Shown here in pieces: positions 1-8,506 of a stretch of DNA of 39,617 bases. The stretch comes from a candidate division Zixibacteria bacterium 4484_95. Its GTDB lineage: Bacteria; Zixibacteria; MSB-5A5; UBA10806; 4484-95. The notes under the pieces are model-generated. The model saw only the letters and a program-made list of their open reading frames with translations, did no database searches and was not told the DNA's origin. How positions within the stretch are numbered: position 1 is the stretch's first letter; every line of letters starts with the position of its first letter. The translations under genes were made by a program, and so were the position numbers. The stretch is from NCBI GenBank assembly GCA_002085375.1, contig NATP01000016.1:1-39617 (forward strand), written 5' to 3'.

Positions 1-378
1 AACTTGCTTTAGTTGTACAAAATACGACAATGTGCGGCCTGGTCAGACCGCTTCCAATCCGGTTTTAAGCACAAGGTTAATATCATAAAATAGCTTGGCT
101 GAAAACTTTTTCTTCCCTTGCATTACCGAACCCTCCTGTCAAGACTCGCATACCATGAATCTAAAACCGAGTCAACAAGAGTTCGGCAACAAGCCCAAAT
201 ATTGACATTACCCACCATGTCCAAAGGTAAGATATTTCTTGCGGAAAATCGGTTTTTTTTTATATTTAAAGATAGATATTATTAAGAATGCCAGCTCGTT
301 GCACGAGACGGGAATTAAACTTATCGAGCTTTGGTTATATTACTGGAAGTTTAATCTATTTAATAAGGAGAAGAAGTC
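1..378. other. Non-coding region before the first complete gene
   Basis: No complete gene is visible here. The left third, read on the minus strand, holds a short transposase-like start (separate entry). The rest is AT-rich with a T-run near 251-259. A clear ribosome-binding site (AAGGAGAAG) sits just before the ATG at 379. I see no convincing -35/-10 pair. Confidence 0.5.
43..123 (-). pseudogene. Transposase N-terminal remnant (IS1182/IS5-like)
   Basis: On the minus strand an ATG at 123, preceded by a good Shine-Dalgarno (AGGAGGG), opens a 26-codon frame beginning MQGKKKFSAKLFYDINL and then stops. From memory of the family, IS1182-type transposases commonly start with a very similar M-x-G-K-K-K-x-x-x-K-L-F-Y stretch followed by (D/E)xLVPEDH. 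Here the similarity ends after about 17 residues and the frame closes. This is consistent with an internally deleted or decayed insertion sequence whose remainder may lie left of the window. The call rests on a short N-terminal match only. Confidence 0.4.
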
Positions 379-2076
379 ATGAAGAGAAACAATTTTCTTT
401 TAATTTTTTTTGTTTTCCTTCTGTTAACCTCTTTATCACAAGCTGAATTTAAATATGCAGTGGTTGTGAAAAGTTCGACCTATCAAATTCCCGAGTGGGG
501 TCTTGTCGCCGATACTCTGATGTCACGTTACGAAGGTGAGATTTTCACCTGGGGTAGCTCGGTGTGGGAACTTGAGGATGATCTATCTATTTACCAGCCA
601 ACACATATCGCATTCGTCTGCGAGCCTCTGACCGCCAACGCCAGTTTCGTTCAGTCGATGGTATGGCCTCTTACCCGCTCTCTGGATGACGATCCTTATG
701 GTGATGCTATATGGGGGATAATCACCGGTTATAATGCTGAGGATGCCCTTCGTATGGCAAACTGCGAGAGTTTCAGGGTGAAGAACTTACTTAGTGGCAC
801 AATGAGCTGTGACCTGAATTATTACCCCCAGGGGATATGTACCAATGAGGCAACTTACAATCATATACGCTACAAGTATCTGGATGGCACCATCGTTGAT
901 ACTACCGATGAGAACCTCTGTCCTACCGACCGCACGGAATTTCTGATGAACATGATAAATGCCGACACCGTTGATATTTTTATTACCAGCGGGCATGGTA
1001 ACCACGATCGCTGGCAGCTACACTATCCTGATGTCGGTCTTGAAGGGTATTTCAGGTCTAACAATGGTCAGCTTTACGGGGATCCTCGTTTCGATCCAGA
1101 TGTCAATGCCAATTCCATCAATCCCAAAATATACTTCGCTCTTGGCAACTGTTACGTCGGCAAGATCCAGAATCTGAGTTCGATGGCTCCGGCCTGGATT
1201 CATACCGGTGGAGCGTCTCTGATGACCGGTTACGTGATAGCAGAAGGTACATATAGCCATCAGCATGGTGGCACTAAAGCTTTTTTTGCTCGTCAGGGAC
1301 TTTACACCTGGCCCGAGGCATTCTTTTTAGCCAATCAGGCACTTCAGTTTGATATCATCAATAATACTCCTGGCGCCAATCCTCCCGATTTAAACGGCTC
1401 GGCACTTTACGGAGATCCGGCTTTAGATGCCCGCCTGGACACCGAATCCGGAGTTATTCCCGGCTCGATGTATGATGAGCAGATCGAGATTGTATCTGGT
1501 GAAGTAGAAGATACAGTCACGGTGCGAATTGTAATGAACAGGGAGGACTGTCCCGGTTACACCAGTAAATGGGGGAATCGCCATCCCATTATACTTTTTC
1601 CATTCCGGGTTGAAAATCCATCTATTATAAGTTATGATCCGGATTGTCATACTGCTGTAGTTACCGAGAATTTCCTGCTAATGTGTATATGGTATCAGGG
1701 TGAACCTCCCCTTGCGGCAGGAGAGACACGAGAATTTGTCTTCACCTGCGACCCTATACAAACATTTTTAGAGGAAACATCACCATCAACCCTGCCAACT
1801 GAGATAATCCTTTATCAGAACTATCCCAATCCTTTTAATGCCCAAACTCATATTGAATATTGTCTCCTATCTCCAGCGACGGTTAATTTAACAATTTATA
1901 ACCTTCGCGGCGAACGGGTCTGCACTTTATTCGAGGGACATCAATCTCCGGGAACATACAGTCTTAGCTGGGACGGTCACAACCAGAATGGAGACGAGGT
2001 AGCTTCAGGAATATATTTTTATAGCCTGACCTCCGGTAATATTTGCAAGAGCCGACGCCTGTTGTTGTTGAAATAA
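379..2076 (+). CDS. Secreted caspase/gingipain-like (clan CD) hydrolase with YPNPFN C-terminal sorting domain
   Basis: Probable secreted cysteine peptidase of the C25/caspase-like fold. Residues 1-22 form a signal peptide (KR, then a long hydrophobic stretch, ending SQA). The core carries the expected clan CD dyad: His206 in SGHG (204-207) after a hydrophobic strand, and Cys258 in GNC (256-258) after another. A conserved YGDPAL follows at 344-349. Residues about 474-565 are a FlgD-like immunoglobulin-type tail starting with YQNYPNPFN and ending GIYFYSL and basic RR-LLLLK, typical of type IX-style C-terminal signals. The start is fixed by AAGGAGAAG 6-14 nt upstream. It is first of four exported proteins in a row. 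The substrate is unknown. Assignment to C25 rather than another caspase-fold family is inferred from the two motifs. Confidence 0.72.
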   Translation: MKRNNFLLIFFVFLLLTSLSQAEFKYAVVVKSSTYQIPEWGLVADTLMSRYEGEIFTWGSSVWELEDDLSIYQPTHIAFVCEPLTANASFVQSMVWPLTRSLDDDPYGDAIWGIITGYNAEDALRMANCESFRVKNLLSGTMSCDLNYYPQGICTNEATYNHIRYKYLDGTIVDTTDENLCPTDRTEFLMNMINADTVDIFITSGHGNHDRWQLHYPDVGLEGYFRSNNGQLYGDPRFDPDVNANSINPKIYFALGNCYVGKIQNLSSMAPAWIHTGGASLMTGYVIAEGTYSHQHGGTKAFFARQGLYTWPEAFFLANQALQFDIINNTPGANPPDLNGSALYGDPALDARLDTESGVIPGSMYDEQIEIVSGEVEDTVTVRIVMNREDCPGYTSKWGNRHPIILFPFRVENPSIISYDPDCHTAVVTENFLLMCIWYQGEPPLAAGETREFVFTCDPIQTFLEETSPSTLPTEIILYQNYPNPFNAQTHIEYCLLSPATVNLTIYNLRGERVCTLFEGHQSPGTYSLSWDGHNQNGDEVASGIYFYSLTSGNICKSRRLLLLK

Positions 2077-2161
2077 TAGTCCTCTTCGTTTTATAATTGA
2101 TAATTGCTTTATATGAAAAATCGAGAGAGAAACGTAAAAAACAGGTTTAAAGGATAAGGTA

Positions 2162-4249
2162 ATGAAATCAAGACGCAGATTATTTTTATTATCAGGGATT
2201 ATGCTTTCGATTTGTTATTTTTTGTATCCGGTCAATCTTTTTGCACAGTGGGAGCTGATAGATTCTTCAGATTTCCAGGTGAGATTACCCGCACAGGCAA
2301 ACTGTTTTATAACTTTTAATCCTTACGAGAACTCTTTGGAGTTGGCTCTTCCCGAAAGAGGGCTCACGGAAATGGCGATTTCAGCTTTGGATAGAGCTCC
2401 CGACTGGTTAAAACAAGCTTTGGAGGATAACTTTGCTAGGATGGAGAGCTGGTTGCAGGATGTATTAGCAGGGATGATACTTGACTCTACAGATCCTTTT
2501 GTGGATGAACTCTGTTTTGAGGTTGCCCACATAGCTCCACTGACCTTGTTGTATATGGAGTCATATGAGGTTTTAGAAGTCTTGTTGGAAAATGTAACAT
2601 CCCTTTACAGTATAGACAGCTCTTTAAGTTATGCTGATATTATTGATTATGGAGATTCCTTTGAGGGTGGCGATTACTACTCAACCGTTAGCTACCGTGT
2701 AGAAGAAAACGGCGATACTCTCGAATTCGAGCTCCCCAAAGAAATATATTACTGGTATCTGGTTCACCCTAAACTCCACAAAGAGGTCCCGGCATATATT
2801 GACCCCAATACCGGAGGACCCATTAATCCTCCTTATGGCTATTTCTGGAGGGATTATTTAATGAATCATGCTGACGAGGGATATCCTTTGCTGAGAGATA
2901 TGTTAGAGGGAGTTGAGACTCTCTGGAACAATGTGCCGGATACTATTGAAAACGGCGCTGTTGGAGTTATAACGGCCTGGATAGATTCAGTAATGACATT
3001 TCAGAGTCACGATCATCATGACCAGCCGGTAAGAATATACCATCTTCATATAGGGACCTGTAGTGTCCATTCATACCTGACAGCAGCGGTTGCTCGGGCA
3101 GCTTTGATTCCTGCTACTGTCACAGTAATGTATCGCGATAACCATAAGGTAAATGAATTTTGGGAGCGACGCTGGATAAGCTGGGAACCGGTGGGAGTGC
3201 ACATCGATAATCCTCGCTGTTATGATCCTGGTTGGAACTGGGATATTGCAGCAGTATTCAATTGGAGAGGAGACGGTTTCGTCTGGGATGTCACCGAAAG
3301 ATATACCGAGGTCTGTACTTTGAATGTTACTATCACCGATTCATGTGGTAATCCCGTTGATGGTGCCCGAATAAAGCTTTCCAGTGATGGATTTGTTGGC
3401 TGGGGTGCTACCTGCGGGTGGACAACCGAGAACGGCGAAAAACAATTCCTTTTAGGAGACAATCGCAATTTCACCGGTCGAGTGGACAGCGAAATCGGGG
3501 GTTACCCTCCAAGCGGAATGGAACAGATAATAACGAACAGCCGACCCGGGTTCACTTATACCTGGGAAGTCACACTTCCTGGGGATATGCCTCGCCTTGA
3601 AATCCTTCCTGATACTCTTCCAGATAATCCCAGAGAGGAATATAAAATCGAGCTGGAGTTTGAACTCCCTTCAGAAATCCTTTACGGCGACAATATCGAT
3701 GATAACGACCGTTTCTCAGAGTTCGTCTCCCCGGGCCAGATAGATTTCTTCATTTGCGACCAGGTTGATTTTAATGATTATATAGCTGGTAATGAATTCA
3801 GAGCTTTCGAGATTCATCGGAGGGTGTCAGATGGTGAGATCGAGTTTGTTTTCCCCACTGATGACATCTGGTATATGGTTTTCTCCAATGAAAAATCAAC
3901 AGTGTTGTCTCAGGAATTAGAGGTGATAGCATATCTATATTCGCAACCAACCGGATTTGTCGAAGGTAGAGACGAGCTTAATCCCCAAACTTTCAAACTG
4001 TTGGGCAATTATCCTAACCCTTTTAACATCACAACAACCATAAAATACAATCTGCCTATAGCTTCTGATGTAACCATTAATATCTATGATATATTAGGTT
4101 CCAAGGTTGAGACTATTGTCAAAGAACACCAATCGGCGGGTTACCATCAGGTTACATGGGAAGCTGGGGATATACCTACCGGTATATATTTTTACAGGAT
4201 CTTTGCCGGTGAGTTTAACAAAGTAAATAAGATGTTATTGTTAAAATAG
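2162..4249 (+). CDS. Secreted transglutaminase-like protein with YPNPFN C-terminal sorting domain
   Basis: Signal peptide at about 1-29 (basic KSRRR, hydrophobic core, LFAQ). Residues about 290-345 look like a transglutaminase core: Cys300 in GTCSVHSYLTAAVARAALIPA-type context (the helix after the nucleophile and the IPA motif are characteristic), His328 in DNHKVNEFW, and an acidic residue at the third position in ISWEP (Glu342, where most family members have Asp). Residues about 385-470 resemble a carboxypeptidase-regulatory/Ig-like domain (NVTITDSCGNPVDGA). The last about 85 residues are a FlgD-like sorting domain (NYPNPFN at 616-622, TGIYFYR at 673-679). It may be a peptidase, an amidase or catalytically altered; the sequence does not say which. 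AAGGATAAGG precedes the ATG. Confidence 0.65.
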   Translation: MKSRRRLFLLSGIMLSICYFLYPVNLFAQWELIDSSDFQVRLPAQANCFITFNPYENSLELALPERGLTEMAISALDRAPDWLKQALEDNFARMESWLQDVLAGMILDSTDPFVDELCFEVAHIAPLTLLYMESYEVLEVLLENVTSLYSIDSSLSYADIIDYGDSFEGGDYYSTVSYRVEENGDTLEFELPKEIYYWYLVHPKLHKEVPAYIDPNTGGPINPPYGYFWRDYLMNHADEGYPLLRDMLEGVETLWNNVPDTIENGAVGVITAWIDSVMTFQSHDHHDQPVRIYHLHIGTCSVHSYLTAAVARAALIPATVTVMYRDNHKVNEFWERRWISWEPVGVHIDNPRCYDPGWNWDIAAVFNWRGDGFVWDVTERYTEVCTLNVTITDSCGNPVDGARIKLSSDGFVGWGATCGWTTENGEKQFLLGDNRNFTGRVDSEIGGYPPSGMEQIITNSRPGFTYTWEVTLPGDMPRLEILPDTLPDNPREEYKIELEFELPSEILYGDNIDDNDRFSEFVSPGQIDFFICDQVDFNDYIAGNEFRAFEIHRRVSDGEIEFVFPTDDIWYMVFSNEKSTVLSQELEVIAYLYSQPTGFVEGRDELNPQTFKLLGNYPNPFNITTTIKYNLPIASDVTINIYDILGSKVETIVKEHQSAGYHQVTWEAGDIPTGIYFYRIFAGEFNKVNKMLLLK

Positions 4250-4408
4250 CATTTGTTTTATTCATACTTTAAGTTATATTAATAAAGAATTAAGGAAACT
4301 TCGGCTTTGGTGAAATGATTAATTTCTACCGACAATAATAAAAAGGAAATGATGACATGTGGGAGTTTTTAGTTCCCTCATAGGCATTTAGTATCAAGGA
4401 GAAATTGT

Positions 4409-6496
4409 ATGAGACGGTTTGTTTTAATTTTTGGTATTGTCCTTTTTATGGGGTTATTTTTAGTTTCTGCTCAACCCTTAAATGCGGAAAAGCAGGATTC
4501 AAGCAAAATGACTGACCAGCAGCTGGTTGACCCTTCTCTCAAGGAAAGAATAAAATATCTTGGTTTAATCATTCCTGAAGATGTCAAGAAACGTTTTGAG
4601 GAACTGGACAAACAGCCTCCGCCAATGTTGCTCAATACTGAGGATGTTTTCGATTGGCGTGAAATGGGCGGTGTTACACCGGTTAAGGACCAGGGGCAAT
4701 GTGGTTCTTGTTGGGATTTTGCTGCAACAGGAGCATTTGAATCTGCAGTCTTGATAAATACCGATATTGAGATGGATTTGTCCGAACAACAGGTTCTTTC
4801 ATGCAATACAGGTGGGTCAAGCTGTAATGGTGGGTGGATGGAAGATGCCTATGATATTTTTATGAATAATGGTGCGGTCTATGAATCGTGCATGCCATAT
4901 GAGGCGGATGATGATGTACCCTGTACACAGGAGGAATGCGATCCGGTGGCCTGGATGACGGGATATGTGGATGTTCCAAATAACATTAATTCCATTAAGA
5001 ATGCCCTTTTGGTAGGACCCGTATCGACAACTTTTATGGTTTATAATGATTTCTATTGGAATTGTTATTGGCATGAGGATACAGGTGATATAAATCATGC
5101 GGTAGTAATCGTTGGCTGGGATGATAATATGTGTGGTGGTCTGGGTGCCTGGATTGTCAAGAACAGTTGGGGTACTAATTGGGGTGATGAAGGTTATTTT
5201 TATATGCCCTATGGTTCGTGCGGAATCGGTCGATATACTCAGCGCCCTGTTTTCGACCAAGTGAATTATCTGACTTTCAGTTATCCCAATGGATTGCCTG
5301 ATTTTGTTAATCCCAATGGTGGAACCTCAGTCAGAGTAGAGGTTAGTGGTTTGGCTGGAGTACCTGAACCTGGGACGGGGATGTTTCATTATAATTCCGG
5401 GTCCGGCTGGCAGGATATTTCCATGCAGGTGGTCTCACCTAATATCTACGATGCCTTATTCCCCAATCTTGATTGTGGCATTGATGTTATTTATTATTTC
5501 AGTGCTGAGACCAATCAAGGTGTTATCGATACAGACCCCATAGATGCTCCTTTATCAAGTTTTTCCGCTTTCAGTGCTAACCCGCTTACTACGGTCTTCG
5601 AGGATAATTTTAACACAAATTTAGGCTGGACTGTTGAGAACTCACCCGGTCTGACTGACGGAGCCTGGGAGAGAGGTATCCCCGCAGGTGGAGGTGATCG
5701 CGGTGACCCACCAAGCGATTACGATGGTTCCGGCTATTGTTACGTAACCGATAACGCAGATGGCAACTCTGATGTCGATGGTGGATATACCTACCTTATA
5801 TCACCCACAATCGATTTAAGAGATAACGATGCCATGGTTCGCTATGCTCTATGGTATACCAACTATGCAGGGAACGATCCCAATAACGATTTATTCAAGG
5901 TTTATGTGTCTAATGATAATGGTGGAACCTGGATTAATGTTGATACATTCGGGCCGGAGACATTCCCCGGCTGGACACAGCATCATTTCGTTGTAAGTAA
6001 TTATGTTGTCCCTACAGACCAGGTTAAGGTTCGTTTCGAAGTTTCAGATCTTAATGATGGTTCCATAGTTGAGGCGGGTATCGATGCCGTATCTGTCATA
6101 ACTTATGAATGCGAACCCACTTCTAATGGTACGATTGCCGGCACCGTTACCGATATAAACGGTCCGATTACAGGCGTTGTGGTCCTTGCCGACGATGGTT
6201 CGGGAAATACCGGTTTGGATATTACGGTGGAAAACGGCACTTATTCAATTGATGTTCCACCGAGCACCTATGATGTCTCCTTTTCGCATAATAATTACAG
6301 GGATACTACGATAACCAACGTTGTTGTAACCGAGGGCGAAACCACGATTGTGGATGTTGTTATGGAAGAGCTACCGGTTGATATCCCTACCCTCAACGAA
6401 TGGGGAATGATCATAATGGCGTTGCTGTTGTTGACAATAGGAACGATTGCTATTATACGCAGAGGCGGGATTGTTGAAATCGGTGAATCCAAATAA
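4409..6496 (+). CDS. Secreted papain-family (C1A) cysteine peptidase with IPTL-CTERM tail
   Basis: Signal peptide at about 1-22, a propeptide to about 78, then a mature C1A domain at about 79-285. All papain landmarks are present: Gln95 and Cys101 in VKDQGQCGSCWDF, Cys139-Asn-Gly-Gly, His230 in INHAVVIVGW, and Asn252 in KNSWGTNWGDEGY. Residues about 288-395 are an Ig-like linker, 396-567 a jellyroll/MAM-like domain (EDNFNTNLGWTV), and 575-655 a carboxypeptidase-regulatory-like domain. The C-terminus is IPTL-CTERM: DIPTLNEWG (658-666), a hydrophobic helix, then RR. IPTL-CTERM tails are known exosortase-type sorting signals, so surface or envelope delivery is likely. The whole C-terminal half is paralogous to that of the C25 peptidase at 6883-9895. 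AAGGAGA precedes the start. Confidence 0.9.
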   Translation: MRRFVLIFGIVLFMGLFLVSAQPLNAEKQDSSKMTDQQLVDPSLKERIKYLGLIIPEDVKKRFEELDKQPPPMLLNTEDVFDWREMGGVTPVKDQGQCGSCWDFAATGAFESAVLINTDIEMDLSEQQVLSCNTGGSSCNGGWMEDAYDIFMNNGAVYESCMPYEADDDVPCTQEECDPVAWMTGYVDVPNNINSIKNALLVGPVSTTFMVYNDFYWNCYWHEDTGDINHAVVIVGWDDNMCGGLGAWIVKNSWGTNWGDEGYFYMPYGSCGIGRYTQRPVFDQVNYLTFSYPNGLPDFVNPNGGTSVRVEVSGLAGVPEPGTGMFHYNSGSGWQDISMQVVSPNIYDALFPNLDCGIDVIYYFSAETNQGVIDTDPIDAPLSSFSAFSANPLTTVFEDNFNTNLGWTVENSPGLTDGAWERGIPAGGGDRGDPPSDYDGSGYCYVTDNADGNSDVDGGYTYLISPTIDLRDNDAMVRYALWYTNYAGNDPNNDLFKVYVSNDNGGTWINVDTFGPETFPGWTQHHFVVSNYVVPTDQVKVRFEVSDLNDGSIVEAGIDAVSVITYECEPTSNGTIAGTVTDINGPITGVVVLADDGSGNTGLDITVENGTYSIDVPPSTYDVSFSHNNYRDTTITNVVVTEGETTIVDVVMEELPVDIPTLNEWGMIIMALLLLTIGTIAIIRRGGIVEIGESK
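5270..6493 (+). repeat. Duplicated C-terminal secretion/adhesion module, copy 1
   Basis: This segment encodes residues about 288-695 of the C1A peptidase: Ig-like linker, jellyroll domain, carboxypeptidase-regulatory-like domain and IPTL-CTERM. It aligns end to end with 8663-9892. Shared stretches include PAGGGDRGDPP, DYDGSG, VEAGIDAVS, FSHxNYRDTTIT and VVMEELPVDIPTL. Some of these are near-identical at the DNA level, for example around 6318-6350 versus 9720-9752. Confidence 0.85.
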
Positions 6497-6882
6497 AATG
6501 ATTTCCCGGTCATGATATTTCTGTAACTGAAGACGCCTTGCTTTCTTATAATACTCTCCTGGTTGGTGAGAGAAACTGATTTGTCCTCGTGATTCTGGGA
6601 CATTGATTGGGTTTTCTTTATAAGTTACAGCTTTATAATATAGAATTTTTAAGAGTATATAATGTTTTAATGATGGTATTCGAAAGGACTAACTAATGGA
6701 TAACTAACTTAAAATAGGACTTGACGAAATATATATATATATTAAATTAATTATAATGTAAGATATCTTCGGCTTAAAACAACTGCTGTGGTTTTGCCAA
6801 AAATAATGACAGTGAAAGATTTTACAAATAAATGGGATGATTGGAATCCCTGGATTTTAATTTTTCATCAAGGAGTGCATCT
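6497..6882. other. Intergenic region with an AT dinucleotide run
   Basis: No gene seen. A weak hairpin (CTCTC/GAGAG arms around 6555-6575) follows the peptidase gene but lacks a T-tract. An (AT)7 run occupies 6729-6742, and a TATAAT that could be a -10 element lies at 6752-6757, without a convincing -35. The next gene's ribosome-binding site (AAGGAG, 6870-6875) ends the region. Confidence 0.5.
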
Positions 6883-8493
6883 ATGAAACGTTCAATCTTG
6901 CTCCTGGGAATGGTTCTTGCGTTTGGTTTTTTATTAATGTTGGAACCTTCTGTTTTAGCTTCGGCAAAGCAGGTGAGTGTAGATTACACGTTTGATCGTC
7001 CGGAAATTGTGGGGGTTATGATAGGGGGCGAGCGGTATGATAGGGTAATTATGCCGGGTGTTCCAAATTGTGGGAATGCTGGCCAACCAGCCTTGCCGGC
7101 AAAAGGCGCAAAAATATTGTTACCATTTGGCACAGAGGTTTCGAGTATTGAGATTATACCGGCGGAGAAGATTTCACTTGGTAGCGGTTATTTCATCGAG
7201 CCGGTTTCAAAACCAATAAGACTATCAGCTGATCCTGGTACAGCCAGTCCGCCCACCCCAAACAGCGCCATCTATGATTCAGATCGTCCTTTTCCTGAGA
7301 CCCGGTTTCTTAATATTGGAACACAGGGTTTCCGCGGCTATCAAATCCTAAACTTGAAACTTCAGCCGGTTCAGTATATCCCAACTTCTGGAGAGCTTTT
7401 CTATTATCCTTATCTTACCGTTATCGTTAACACGGTTGACAGTGATAAATCAAATACTCTTTTCCGGGGATTACCGGAGGACGAGATGGAGGTTCTTAAA
7501 AGGATCGACAACCCAAAGGATGTTGATAGCTATACCGCCACGGGAATACTTGGCGCCAAGAATTACGATATGTTGATTCTCACCACTACATCATTAGCTG
7601 GCGCTTTCCAGCCGCTAAAGGATTACCATGACGCTGAGGGCATTCCAACGGAGATTCATACCACTACCGATGTTGGCAGTAATGATCCTGATGACGTGCG
7701 TGACTATATCAGGGATAGATACCTAAATGATGGCATACGGTATGTGATAATTGGCGCAGACGATGATATAATACCGGCTAAGGACCTCTATGTGGTTTCC
7801 GATAATGGCCCCTGGCCCGAGGTCGTATATGACATGCCAGCCGACATTTATTTTGCTTGTCTTGATGGCACTTATAATTATGACGGTGATTCCTATTGGG
7901 GTGAACCCAATGACGGCGAAGGTGGTGGCGATGTTGACCTGATTGCCGAAGTTTTTGTCGGAAGGGCATCGGTTGGAAATAACACTGAAGCCACAAGGTT
8001 TGTGAACAAGACCATCTGGTATCTTAACAACCAGCATTCTCGCTTGGAGGATGTCCAGATGGCAGGTGAATATCTTGGATTTGGAGGACCTTCGGAATAT
8101 GCTGCCGAGACTCTGGATGAGTTAATCGATAGTGCGAGTACTCATGGCTATTCAACGATCGGTATTCCATCAGACCAGTATATTGTAGACAGATTATATG
8201 ATCGTGACTGGCCAGGTAACGATTGGCCAAAATCTGAATTGATCTCACGTATCAATGAGGGGCGGCATATCCTCAACCATCTTGGCCATGGTAGCCCGGA
8301 TTATGCCATGAAACTGTACGATAGCGATATTATGAACTCCCTGACAAATGACGACCTCTGTTTCTTCTATTCGCAGACCTGCCTGGCTGGTCATTTCGAT
8401 GGTACTGATTGCTGGGCAGAATATATGAATATAAAGACTGATTATGGTGGTTTCGCTGGTATAATGAGGGCCCTCCCAACGGTTCAACCGTGA
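6883..8493 (+). CDS. Gingipain-like (C25) cysteine peptidase, N-terminal and catalytic part (gene broken by frameshift)
   Basis: The frame is open from a TTG at 6841, but ATG 6883 is the better start: AAGGAG lies 7 nt upstream and a signal peptide follows directly (KRSILLL... to about residue 27). Numbering from that ATG, about 30-200 resemble the C25 N-terminal region and about 225-536 the catalytic domain. The fold landmarks are YDMLILTT, YVIIGADDDIIP, His469 in LGHG and Cys500 in SQTC. The frame then ends abruptly in a short out-of-family tail after GGFAGIM. The family's usual continuation (GPSQRFNREFWDA) appears in the +1 frame from 8468. This is therefore one gene split by an indel, plus the apparent loss of about a dozen residues between AGIM and GPSQRF. 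Both catalytic residues are intact, but the C-terminal sorting half is out of frame. Confidence 0.82.
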   Translation: MKRSILLLGMVLAFGFLLMLEPSVLASAKQVSVDYTFDRPEIVGVMIGGERYDRVIMPGVPNCGNAGQPALPAKGAKILLPFGTEVSSIEIIPAEKISLGSGYFIEPVSKPIRLSADPGTASPPTPNSAIYDSDRPFPETRFLNIGTQGFRGYQILNLKLQPVQYIPTSGELFYYPYLTVIVNTVDSDKSNTLFRGLPEDEMEVLKRIDNPKDVDSYTATGILGAKNYDMLILTTTSLAGAFQPLKDYHDAEGIPTEIHTTTDVGSNDPDDVRDYIRDRYLNDGIRYVIIGADDDIIPAKDLYVVSDNGPWPEVVYDMPADIYFACLDGTYNYDGDSYWGEPNDGEGGGDVDLIAEVFVGRASVGNNTEATRFVNKTIWYLNNQHSRLEDVQMAGEYLGFGGPSEYAAETLDELIDSASTHGYSTIGIPSDQYIVDRLYDRDWPGNDWPKSELISRINEGRHILNHLGHGSPDYAMKLYDSDIMNSLTNDDLCFFYSQTCLAGHFDGTDCWAEYMNIKTDYGGFAGIMRALPTVQP

Positions 8494-8506
8494 ATTCTGG
8501 GATGCT

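Noticed and set aside
4817-5260. 147-residue minus-strand frame
   Set aside because: Lies wholly inside the papain-like domain on the opposite strand; Ile/Thr-rich shadow frame.
6729-6742. (AT)7 run as a regulatory repeat
   Set aside because: Short dinucleotide run in an AT-rich gap; no promoter spacing fits it.
6841-6882. TTG 6841 as start of the C25 peptidase
   Set aside because: Adds 14 polar residues before a clean signal peptide; ATG 6883 has AAGGAG at the right distance.
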